Shown here in pieces: positions 32,852-43,358 of a DNA stretch of 64,000 bases. The stretch comes from Edaphochlamys debaryana. Taxonomy: Eukaryota; Chlorophyta; Chlorophyceae; Chlamydomonadales. Positions within the stretch are counted from its first letter, which is position 1. Each line of letters opens with the position of its first letter. The position numbers were made by a program, and so were the translations under genes. The DNA lies in the NCBI GenBank assembly GCA_016858145.1, contig JAEHOE010000030.1, positions 310,001-374,000 of the forward strand, in the 5' to 3' direction. The notes under the pieces are model-generated. The model was not told the origin of the DNA, did not search any database, and saw nothing but the letters and a program-made list of their open reading frames with translations.

Positions 32852-35800
32852 TCACGACGCTCCCCCCTGCGCTCCCGCCTGAGCGCACGCAGCGCTGCAG
32901 TACAGCCCCGGACCGCACCCGGGGAACGGCCGCAGCCGCAGCCCCGCCTCGCTGTCGCCGTCCAGGCAGGTGCAGCGGGGGTGGGCGCAGGCGGGCAGCA
33001 GCGCCCGGGCCTCAGCCAGGCGCGGCAGCGCCCGAGCGGCCCGCTCCGCCTTCTCATCCCCCGCCACCAGCGCCCGCACCCGCGCCAGCTCCTTGGCCCC
33101 CTCCCCGCCGCGCGCCCACTCCCCCAGCAGTGCCGCCATGCCGCGCCCGTATTGGTCCACCAGGCCGAAGTCCACCGTCCTTACGGCGGCCGCCATGGCC
33201 CGCGTCGCTCGCAGCGCCGCGGCGTCCCGCGTGAGCTCTGCCCGCAGGGCCTCGGGCGCCGCCGCCGCCACCAGCGCGCAGCTCACGGTGACCTTGCAGA
33301 GGAGGTCGCTGCAGGACTGATCGCCCGGGGGGCACAGCGGGGCCAGGCGCAGCATCGCCGCCAGGACCTGCACCGTCTGCGCCTCCTCCAGCAACACGCG
33401 CCGCCACTCCTCCTCCTCCCCGCCGCCGCCGGGCCCGCCGCCAGCGGCCGCGCCGGCGGCCCGGGCCCCCGCCGGGCCCGGCCGGGCCCCGTCCGCCCGT
33501 TGTAGCATCAGCGGCGGGAGCAGCAGGCACCAGGCGAGAGCGGGGAGCGCAAACAGCAACACCGAAGTCTGCCAGTCGCCGCGACCTCGGCCCTGGGTGC
33601 GCGCGTCGCGCGCCGCCGCGATGGCGAGTCGCGACAGCTCCGGCAGCCATTCGATCGCGGCGCGAGCCAGCATCAGGCGCAGCTGCACGTTTGCGCGCTC
33701 GGCCGTGGGCGCGACGTGACAGATCAGCTCGTTCAAGAGCTTGCATATGGAGCTGCAGACGCTAAGCGAAAACGCGCGTTTCCAGTCGCAGCCGCGAAGG
33801 AGCTTGGAGATGGTTGTGACGAGCGCTGCGGCCTCAGCTGGCTCGCCGTGCGCTAGCAGGCGGCCCAGGAGCACCTCTCCGTTGGCGTCGGGGCCGAAGA
33901 GCGTCAAGGCCATGCGCGCTTCGGGCCCGTTAGGCGACCGGCTGCTGCGCCGCAGCATGCGCTCCAGGCTGGGCAGGAGCCCCGCAGAGAGCGAGAGGGC
34001 GAGCGGCGGGGGCGGCTCCGGCGGGAACGCGTCTGCGGGGGACGTGGGGCGGGTGGGCGGGTTACAGCAGGTTACCGCCATGTCGGGCAGTGTGGGCGGG
34101 GAGCAGCAAGGGAGGGGAGGCGCCCCAGGCCAGACACAGCCGGGAAGGGAAGGACAGAGGCTCTGCGTCCGCCCGCTGGGCCAGTCAGTCACCCCGTGCC
34201 GCTCGGATGTTCAGCACGCCTCGACACCCCCAACCCCCTTTGCTTGGGCCCCGCCCGCAGGCTCCCGCTCCCTCACCCACCGTCGGCCTCCCCCAGCAGC
34301 TGCCCATCCGAGAGCGGATCGAAGAGCTCCACCAGCCCTGGCAGGACCCCCTCGTTCAACCAGGGCACCGCGTGCCGGATCACGCCAACCGCCAACCGCC
34401 AGCGCTCCGCCGCCGCCCGCCGGGCCCAGGCGGGCCCACCGCCCGCCGGCGGCTGCCGCCGGAGCAGGGAATCCAGGGACATTAGCGCGAAGCTCACTAT
34501 GCCGGCAACCGTGTCGCTGGACACGAGCAGCTGCAGGGGCGGGGGCGCGGCCTGACCCGCTCCGTCGACCCCGCCCCCACCATCCTCGTGCTCCGTCTCC
34601 TCCGCCTGCGCGCTCGCTCCCACTTGCGCTCCGGGCTTCGGGCGCCCCTCCAGTTCCAAATTCGGTTCCAGCTTCTGGGCTGTCTCCTCCCAGGCCCGGC
34701 CGGAGTCCACCGCCCAGCGGCCCAGGCGCACGAGCAGCAGAGCCGAGAGCGGTGCAGGCGGGCCCAGCTGTATGACCGTCTTGCCCGCCAGGCACATGAC
34801 CAGGGCTCTCACGGGCCGATCGTCCACGATACACCTGCAGGCGGGCGAGCGGCAAGGCAGCGGTGCGGTGTCACCACCGTGTACGGCACCGCCGTGTACG
34901 GCACACAGCCTGTGGGCGGCAGCCTCGAAGAGCCTCTCGTCTCCGCGGCCCCACGCGAACGAGCACCCCGGGGCCGCACCTGCCGTGCAGCGCCCGCACA
35001 TCGACCATTGGGGCGTCAGGCTCGCCCGGCCTCCCCCCCAGGACCGGCATGGCCCCCAGCAGCCCCTCCGGCAGCCCACACGCGGAGCCCCCGTCGCCCA
35101 GGCACAGCGCCGCCAGCCCCGCCGCCAGCGTCAGGTGATGCGCGCAGCGACCCTGGAGCGTTGAGCGCAGCCGGTTGGCTGCGGCGGAGCCGCCCGCTGC
35201 TGGCGTGGCGTGGACTCGGTCCGCCAGGCTGCTGAGGCGGCTGAAGGCCTGGACGCACCCGGACAGGTCCCGCCCGCTGCGGTTGTAGGCCTGACCCGGG
35301 CCCGGACCGGGTCCGCCTGGGCCCGCGCCTGCCTTCATGGCCAGCAGCAGCGCCCGGGCCAGGTGCTCCATGACACCGCTGTCGGCCAGGGCGGCGACCA
35401 GCTCCCCCACGAACACGCGCCGGGACACCTCCTGCCGCCGCCTCCTGCCGCCGCCGCTCCCGCGCCGCTGCGGCGTCCGCTGCCTGCTGCTGCTGCCGCG
35501 GCGGCGGCGGAAGCTCCAGGAAGCTGCGCGCAACCTGGGCGAGGCGCGACAGCACCTTGGCGCACAAGTCCACTGTGGCTACCAAGCCAGCCTGCGTCAT
35601 GGGCGGCTCCTGCCCGCCGTTGCCGCCCGCTGCTGCGGCATGCTCGGGGCCTGCCGCTGCGCGGAGGCGGTCCTCGAACTGTGCGAGGAAGCGGCTCAGG
35701 CAGTGGAGCGTCTGCATGCGGAGGAGCGTGCGAAGGAAGGAGAGAGAGCGTTCCGAACACGGGGGCCTGAAGACTCCAGAGACAAACAGCAGCGCCAAGA

Positions 35801-36116
35801 GCGCAAGCGCCCGGGCACCGGCGCTGTGCCGTGCCACTGCGACCTCGGCGTCGCAGCCACCGTAGCACGACGCCGAGAGCCAGCGAGCTCCGAAAGCCCA
35901 GCAGCGGAGCACCGCCGCGCCCAGTAGGGGATGGGCCAGCAGCGCTGTTGCCTGGTCGCGCATGGAAGAGCCAGGTGCACCTATGAAGCGTAGTAAGGCC
36001 ACCAACTGGTCCCTCAGCGAAGTTAGTTGGCCTGCAGGCGTGGCATCGCCCAGCTGCGGAGCCAACGCCACTATTTGCTGCACTGCAGCCTGAGCTTCAG
36101 GCGTCAGCGAGGCCAT
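32852..36116 (-). CDS. MYND-type zinc-finger-like protein, frameshifted
   Basis: A large predicted intracellular protein of unknown function, in three exons: 36116-34980, 34834-34281 and 34032-32852. It starts MASLTPEAQAAVQQIVALAP and is mainly Leu/Ala-rich and probably helical. The C-terminal tail CAHPRCTCLDGDSEAGLRLRP, with C..GLYCSAAC after it, resembles the start of a MYND zinc finger. The final HxxxC ligands are missing because the frame stops at 32852-32854. Many chlamydomonad proteins have this long N-terminus plus C-terminal MYND plan. Exon 1 has a tandem 13-base duplication at 35429-35454 that shifts the frame. If only one unit is counted, exon 1 ends in phase 2 and joins exon 2 correctly, giving 952 residues. 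As written, the gene is broken unless the duplication is an assembly error. Confidence 0.7.
35429..35454 (-). repeat. 13-bp tandem duplication causing a frameshift
   Basis: CTCCTGCCGCCGC occurs twice in direct succession (35429-35441 and 35442-35454). The two open frames on either side differ by exactly one base, which equals 13 modulo 3. With the second unit ignored, RRRQEVSRRVFVGEL reads straight through. Confidence 0.9.
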
Positions 36117-39090
36117 GGCAACAAGCTCTGTGGGTTATGGAGTATTACGCGTCAAACTTTGAGCTCGGTGAATGCCGCATCCTATTGTTATCAGTATCCT
36201 CGAGGGCTGCTGGTGGGTCTCTGGCGTGTGTATCTCAAAGTCTGCTGTAAGTGGGCCCGGGGGGTCATGCGTCTCCTAGACGCGATCTTGCTGTGCTCGG
36301 CAAGCCCCATTCGGCACAGTACCCCTTCTCACGACGCAGGGGGACACGGCCGCATGCCGATCACACGTGCGTGTGATAGCTTCAAAGGGCTCGGGGGCCT
36401 GGGAGAAGCGTGGGTGCGCCAGACTGCTGGGAGCGCTGGGGGCAGAGGCAAAGCTCAGCTGGGCACTCGGGGACCGCACCCGTACCCGGGAACCGGATGG
36501 CTCGCCCCCACGCCGGCACGGCCGGGTACGCAGGGCTGCCGCTGCTTGCACGCGGATGGCGGGTGGATGGAGCAGATGTGTGGGGAAGCGGGCGTTTGAG
36601 TATCGAGTTCTCCGAACCCGGACGAACTCCTCAAAGGTTATGTCCCTGCCGGCGCTGCACGGCGCCCAGGCACGGCCATGCGGCCCAGGCCAGGCATGGG
36701 CTCTTGGGCTGGCGCCACGTCAGCGGTGTGAGGCCGAGGGCGCTCCCATGCGCTAGGAGCAGGCCGTACGGCAGGCGCTGGGTCAGTACGAGCGCGCCTC
36801 TCGGTACGGTATGGGCAGGCACGCGTACGGTGTACGGATCCGCGGGCGGTGCTGCCGTGGGCCCAGCAGGTGCTGTGCGCGTACGGCACGCGTACGGCCG
36901 GGCGTGTGGCTGGGAGGAGCAGCACATCGGGGAGGCGCTGAGGCGGCTGCAGGGCTGCTGCGCTGGGCCTGGGCTTGGGCGGTGCGTGTCGCGGCCGGGA
37001 CGGCGGGAGCTCGGGGCACCGAACTCACCGAAGGGGGGAGGGGGGAGGTGAAGGGCTGACCGGGCAGCCGTACCACTGCGGCACCTCTCAGGGTCAGGCT
37101 GGCTCGCCTGCACGCCGCCACGGCCGGGTATGCGGGGATGCGCGCCTTTGCTGGCTCGGGGATGGCGGGTGGATGGAGCCTTGGTGCAAGGGACATGCGA
37201 GTCGCAAGGAGCGCTGCACGTATCCAGTGTGGTCAGGGTCTGTATGGAGTCTCGAGCCTTTTACTGGACCTGCCTCAGCCAGACGCTTCCCAAATGGATG
37301 CGTCTCGCCTCCTCCTACTCAGTCCCAGAGGATAAATGCGCTCATCCGTCCCGCAGCAAACACTTACCCTGTCCCGGTGCACCTAAACCTTGACGAGCCC
37401 TTCCCGCTCATCAGCCCACATTCTTCTATCTCCTCGCCCCCCCATCCACTGCTCAGCAGGTGCTACACAACACCCCCGCCCCCCGCCCCCACACCACCGT
37501 CTCAGACCCCCGGCACCCCAGCGCCCAACCCAACTCTCTCGTCCGTCAAAACTCTCTCAGCTTGCCCCCCTCACTGCCCCAGCGCCTCCGGCGCCAGCGC
37601 CCCAGCGCCCCGCCCTTCCTCCCCACCCCATCAGGCCTTCACTGCCCCAGCGCCTCCGGGGCCGGCAGCGCGAACCGCCCACCGCTGCCCCCCGCCAGCA
37701 GCCCCACCACGGAGCCCTGCGTGAGCAAGGCGCCGCCGGGGCCGTGGCGAGCCTGGCGGTGGCCAGAATGGGCCCTGCGGGGGGGGATGGCGGGGGATAC
37801 TTGCTAGGGGAAGGGAGCGAGAGAGGTTACACAGGTGGCGCACAGGCTGGTGCGGCTGGGGCCTGTTAGGGGCGCCCACGGCATGGATGACGTAAGGCGA
37901 TGACGTAAGGCAGGCGCAAGCCTTTGCTGCTGCTGCAGATGCGGGACAGGAGGACCCCTGCTAGTACATGCTAGGAGGGCCAGGCGGAAGCGGGGCCAGA
38001 CCCGGATACCGGAAGCTGCACCTTGCAACAGCCCCTCGTGCTTCACAGCCAAGCGCTTCGCTTCGTTGATGTTCTTCTCCCCCCCCGTGCTTCCGCCTGC
38101 CCCCAGGCACGGTTGCCCTGCATCCCCACTCACGCCCACTGGCCTTCTTCCGCAGTGCTGCCTTCGCTTTCTCACCCTCCCAACGCCCGACACATTCGTG
38201 CACTCGCTTGCAATGCACTTCTGCTTCAGGGGGGTACAAACAAAGTCCCCCGACGCCCCGGGACCGACGACCGACCGACCCGTACAGTGTACGACACTGC
38301 CGTACAAGGCCTCTACGTACTCCATTCTATGCCTTTCCCGTTTCGCTGGACTGCTGGCCGTGTGCTCTATCCATGGGCGCGCACGCCACTCCCGGTGGCC
38401 CACGTTGGGTACCACCGACCATGCCACGGACCCCGACCGTCAATTGACCAACGGCTCAGCAACAAAGGGCGGTATCAGGGCTGTAATTTGGAGTTACTGT
38501 GCGGTCTGAGGCGCGGGAGTGGAAGGCGGGCTTCCGGGACCACCTGGGAGACGCCTTTGGGTGGCCGCGTGTGTGCCCGGGGCCCGGCATGCCGACATGT
38601 CCCACCGGTCCCGACTCCCTTACACCGCTGGACGGGTACCAGTGACTTGCCAGCATCAGTTCGTGCCTTGCTGCATGCTCAGGGCGTGTGGTATGATGCT
38701 GGGCGCTGCTCTTCGCCGCGGTGACAAAGTTCCGCCACACAGCCCCCCGACCCCCCCCCGACCGACGACCGACTGAGAACTTTGGGCCCCCATAACTTTG
38801 CAATTTACCCTCCGTTTTGTATATCTGAAAGTGGATTCGGGATCCTCACGGCAAGCTCTGTTCAGATGAGGTCGGATTAGGCATGATGTATGTCTGGGGA
38901 GGACCTACCCCCCCTTGTCTGCTTCAGTAGGTTGCCGGACCGCCACCGTGGTCGATGGGTGAGCACGGCAAGCACGGCTCTTCGGGGAATGGGGGGCCGG
39001 CAGACGCATCCCCCTGCAGCCTGTCGGCCTGCAATTCCAAAACCCTCCACCAAGCCGGCCCAAAAAGAATACTGGTAGCAAACAGCAAGT
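36117..39090. other. Gene-poor region with short repeats
   Basis: I find no convincing gene. Open frames overlap on both strands without bias. Two related segments of about 75 bases (36505-36580 and 37103-37180) share CACGGCCGGGTA and GATGGCGGGTGGATGGAG. CGTACGG-type motifs are frequent at 36790-36900 and 38280-38320. A minus-strand stretch at about 37660-37740 reads LTQGSVVGLLAGGSGGRFAL with coding-like bias and may be a gene remnant. Confidence 0.45.
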
Positions 39091-39177
39091 GTGCGGAGTT
39101 CAGTGCGTGTACCACCTGTCCACCACGAGCGAATTCAAGCCATCGCAAACTTTGGTTTTCGCACGCGGCTGGCGAGC

Positions 39178-39492
39178 ATGGCGAACCGAGCCTGTTGCCA
39201 ACTGTACCAGAGGTCAGTCATAACTCATGCTGCGGCAGTGGTAAGCGCTGGGGCTGTGGTGGTCTCATACACCACACTGACGGACGGCCTGAGGGCGCTC
39301 AAGAGCGAACTAAAGGCCGAACTGCGGGAGTTAAAGGCCGAAGTGAAGGCCACGAAGGCCGAAGTGAGAGAGTTGAAGGCCGAGCTGAAGGCCGAACTGA
39401 AGGCCGAACTGCGCAAAGCTGAGGACAGGTGGGACGCGTTGCGGCAGCGCACCGCAGCGCTCGAGGCCGCGTCGAGGCACGCTGGGAAGTGA
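39178..39492 (+). CDS. Small coiled-coil protein, membrane segment possible
   Basis: An open frame that starts MANRACCQLYQRSVITHAAA (39178; the frame is open to an ATG at 39091) and ends at 39492. A hydrophobic stretch HAAAVVSAGAVVVSYTTL is followed by about 60 residues built from repeated KAELK/KAEV units, an obvious charged coiled coil. The layout resembles short membrane-anchored coiled-coil proteins, but I do not recognise the family. The DNA repeat AAGGCCGAACTGA behind it may simply be an expanded minisatellite. Confidence 0.4.
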   Translation: MANRACCQLYQRSVITHAAAVVSAGAVVVSYTTLTDGLRALKSELKAELRELKAEVKATKAEVRELKAELKAELKAELRKAEDRWDALRQRTAALEAASRHAGK

Positions 39493-40204
39493 GTGGAGGG
39501 GGACGGTGGACCCTGCACCCGGGCCCAGCCCCTAGGCTGGGTGTCTACGTTCGGGGCGGGGGGGGGCTTTGACGTGCCTCGAGAGGGAGGCGTGGTAGTT
39601 GTGGGCGCATGAGGCCCCTGCCGTGCGGGGCCAGCACCGTGCGTGTTTGGGGGCGCGTGCGCAATGCACGCACGGCACGCACTGCATGGGCCAGGCGCTT
39701 ACGTAGCCAACCTAAGCATGGGCGGCTCACATCAGTACGTGCCGGGAGGTGGCTCGGGGCTCCTTGGATGGCGTGGAGAACGAGCATGTTGCCTCGTTTA
39801 CTTGTGAAAGCTCGGGCAGTCGAGCCTTCGGCGGGGCGATGCTGGGGCCGCGGTCCAACCGCTGCTGGCCTGGAGCGCGGGGAAGGGCCCGTGCGAGGGC
39901 GCATGTGCATTGGGGCCAAGGGTTGGCGATCGTCCTGTGGCGGCTAACTGGGCCATCAGGGGTTGGGGGCTGGGTCCCCGGCGGTGCGGCGGCCGGGCCC
40001 TTGAAGGGGGCGTACCGTACAAGAAGGCCGCCGCCCTCCCCGGGGGTGCGGCGGTGGAGCATTTTGCCTGGCTCGAGCCACGGGGGCTCGCATCAGGGGA
40101 CCCCTGGTGTGGGGGGGAGCACGTGGGGGGGAGCACGGAGCCCTGGAGGCCGCGGCTGAGGTGGGCGGGATGGGGCCTGGCGCGGCCGGGAGGGCTACTG
40201 AGCG
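39493..40204. other. Non-coding region
   Basis: I see no supported gene. A CGCACGGCACGCACTGCA-type motif lies at about 39668. Confidence 0.4.
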
Positions 40205-41089
40205 GTGTGTGGGGACAGGACGAGGCGGGTGCAGGGTGCGGGCTGCGAGCTGCGGCGGCCCCGTGCCCTGGCGGAGCTGGCCTGCTGCTGCGGGCAGCTG
40301 GAGGCGGTGGCGTGGCTGGTGGGGGCCTGTGGGGCCGAGGCGCTGGGCCTGGGCCCCAACCGGTCGGGAGCCAACCTGGTCGTGTTCGCTGCCAAGTCGG
40401 GGAGCGCGCGGCTGATGCGCTGGCTGCGGGAGCAGGGCCCCGGTCGGGGGGTGAAGAGGTGGAGGAGGGTGAGGCGGCGTGGCGGGACGCGCTGCTGCCG
40501 CTGTCGCATGCGCTGTGGCGGGAGGCGGCTGCTTCGGGAGCGAGGAGGCGCTGGAGCTGCTGCACGAGTGGGGCGTGCCCCTCCCGGTGAGCAAGCGGCG
40601 GGGCGGAGGGAGGGTCTGGGGGCGAGAGGCGCTGCCGGTGAGGTGGATGTGAGGGCGGGTCGGTGTGCGGGGCGCTCTTGCATTCCCTCTTCCCTGCCTA
40701 CAGAGCACTTGCCCCGCGTTTTGACCCGCCCTGACCCGCCTTGACGCGCCCCCTGGCCTCACAGCCCCTGCACGACCCCCCCACCCTCGCCCCCAGCTGC
40801 ATGAGGCCACTGGCATGGCCACCTGCGCACACTGCGGGCGCTGCGGCGCCTGGGCGGCGGCAGTGGGCTGCCCCGGGGCTCGGGCCACGCCTTTGTCGCC
40901 TGCGTGTGGCGGGACGCTGAGCTCAGGGGCGCCCCCCTCCCGGCGCTGCAGTGGCTGGCGGCCGAGGGCTGCCCGGTGGACTGGGAGCGGGCTGAGGGGG
41001 CGGCCAGGAGGCGGCTGCACCGCGTACGGCAGGGCCTCGGATCTTGGATCGCGGAGGCCCCGGTCGTGCTGGCGTGGATCGAGGGGTGA
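40205..41089 (+). pseudogene. Ankyrin-repeat-type protein, broken
   Basis: Pieces of an algal ankyrin-like protein lie in different frames: ALAELACCCGQLEAVAWLVG and ANLVVFAAKSGSARLMRWLRE (about 40256-40437), EEALELLHEWGVPLP (about 40545-40590), LRTLRALRRLGGGSG and then LPALQWLAAEGCPVDW to a stop at 41087-41089. At least two frame changes (near 40540 and 40815) have no splice sites to explain them, so it reads as a pseudogene. The alternation of short helices with GCP and WL motifs is typical of the ankyrin/F-box-associated families of Chlamydomonas. No start codon or 5' exons are identified. Confidence 0.55.
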
Positions 41090-41169
41090 CGTGGGGCGAG
41101 TGCGGGAGGAGGGGGAGGGCTAGGACACGGACGGGGCGGTGGTGTGGATCAGCAGGGGCCCGTGCAGCC

Positions 41170-41270
41170 GATGCTGCAGGCTGGGGAGGTGCAGAAAGGC
41201 GGAGGCGATGCGACTAGGGAGATGCAACAAGGCGGAGGCGATGCGACTGGGGAGCACAGGCGGACGGGAG
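41170..41270 (+). repeat. Short tandem repeat, unit about 33 bp
   Basis: Two to three copies of a unit containing AAGGCGGAGGCGATGCGACT and GGGGAG follow each other. Confidence 0.65.
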
Positions 41271-41879
41271 GTGGTCTGGAGCAGCAAGCATATGTGCAGC
41301 CGGTACGGCAGGCGGGGAAGGTTCAGGGCGGCTGGGGTCCTGGGGATTCTGTGCTCGCAGGCGCCGTGCAGCGCAGTCCGGACGATGACGAAGGGGGATG
41401 CAGCTGAGCGCGCTGTCGCAACGCGAGAGAAGAAGGCAGGGTGCCAGGCTGCCAGCAATGCGCATCGCCGAGGCAGGGGCTAACCTAGGGGCAGCCGCGC
41501 GCGCAAACGGTACTTTCCTGGCTCCTGTTGTCGAGGCCCCCGGTGTTGTGCGTGCAGGCGGCCGCCATTCCCGCTGGAGCGCGTCCTGGGGAGCACAGTG
41601 GGGGGTGGGAGGCCTGTTGGGAACCATGCGCGTGTGTGTCGGCGATGGGGCAGTGAGCGAGAGAGGGACGGGGTGGAATCGGGTAACTGAAGGACGGAGC
41701 CGAACGCCACATGGAGTGCTGCCGTGTGTTGCCAGAGTTCACAGCGGTGCACATCCACAGCGCAGACCCGGGCCTCCTACTTGCAAAGGCGGGGAAGTCC
41801 CAGACGGTCCCATCAAGTCGGGGGGACGAAGAGCGTCGAAGAGAAAGCCCGTGCCTGGAGCAAGCTGGCTCAAGTCCGG

Positions 41880-42420
41880 GGCTGACCGGAGGTCTCGGGA
41901 ACCTTGGGCATCCCAGCGGATGCAGCTGACCACGACTACGCTGGAGACAGGGTGATAGGATGCCAACGGTGCTCGCAGGAGGGCATCTAAGACAGAGGAG
42001 GCTTAGAATCGGCAAGGTGGTCGCAGGAGGGCAGCCCCCCGGCTCAACACTGGAACAGGGTGGTACAGTGCAAACGGTGCTTCGGCAGTCCATCCGAATG
42101 CATTCTGCAGCAAAGGCGTGTCAGCGGATGCATCTGAGCACGGCAACGCTGGAGACGGGTTGGGCAACGGCAAGGCGGTCGCAGGAGGGCAGCTCCCCGG
42201 CTGGACAAGGAGGGTCAAAGGGGCCAGGGGGGTTCTCAACTTCAGGTCCCAAGCCGTCTTGGCGTGTCACTGTCGGGTCTCGGCACAGGACTCAGGAGCC
42301 GTTGGCATGTCAGCGGATGCAGCTGACCACGACTGAAGACGGGGTGATAAGACCACGCTGGCGACGGGGTGATACGGTGGTCGCAGCGGTCGCAGGAGGG
42401 CTGGTCCAGCTGGGTCCAGC
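41880..42420 (+). repeat. Diverged minisatellite with CAGCGGATGCA blocks
   Basis: Three irregular units of about 190 bases carry (T)CAGCGGATGCA(G/T)CTGA, then GCTGGAGAC(A/G)GG, then GGTGATA or equivalent, then (G)GTCGCAGGAGGGC. Copies start near 41912, 42121 and 42308. Confidence 0.65.
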
Positions 42421-43358
42421 GCTGGCGGGTCCCTGCGGACCCCTGGGACACCGGCCTGCATTCGGCAAGCAGCACACCGTCGCAGTGCCATTCCCAATGC
42501 ATCCGCGCTATCAACACGTGCCCAAGCAGTCACGGAGTTCCTTGCCGGGCTGAGAGCTCGGGACGTACCCACGCGCGAAATCGCTGCACTTGCAGCCCCG
42601 AGCATGTCGCGGTCTCCACAAGCTACTGACTCACCCCATCTCCTCTTATGCAGTAGCGCGGGCAGACCAGCAACGCGAGCGCAACTGGATGCAGATGCAG
42701 CCCTAGCTCCAACCGTCTCGCAGGTCGAGAGCTGCAATCATGCTAGATCTGCAAAGTGATCCATAGACGCTGCTGTAGGTCTCTTGGAGTCCTCGCTCGG
42801 GACCTGCCGAAGCGTAGCGTGGACCCGCGACTGGGCGCCTGCCGAGCGATTGGGCACGCCACTGCAGAGACGACTGCAACAACCGATTGCCGTAACAGTC
42901 GACTGCGGAGCAAAGGGGACCTCAGGTGCTGCTGCCTGGCGCGGGCTGACGATGGGGATGCCTGGAGCCTTTGTCTCCGCTTGAGTCGTGAGCCTTCCCT
43001 GAGCTCCTCGGAAGGTGGGTCGCTGCGTTGATATGGCCCGGGGCTGGCAATGCTGGTAGCCAAGGATGCCCCAGTCGGGCCCACACGTCTTTTCCCCCCC
43101 AACCCGTCTGCGCCGTGGAATCCCGTCCCTTCTTCCTCCCGCCCTCCTTCCCCTGTCCACCGCAACCCCAGCCTCCAGCTTGATCTCCCTCAGAGCCCAG
43201 CAGCCCCCATCAAACGCTCACCTTGGCTTCCCTCCCCTCCATAACCCTCCCCACCCCACTAACCTCTTCCCCCTCTCGCCCAAACCCCATTCCCCATTCC
43301 CCATGACCAGCACCCAGTCACCGGTTCAGGAAGAAGCGCTACGCGCTCAGCCCTCACC

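Larger units (their letters stand above)
41090..43358. other. Repeat-rich non-coding region before the RME-8 gene
   Basis: I see no supported gene. It holds the tandem repeats listed at 41170-41270 and 41880-42420. The right end (about 43060-43358) is C-rich and should be the promoter and 5' UTR of the RME-8 gene. Confidence 0.45.
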
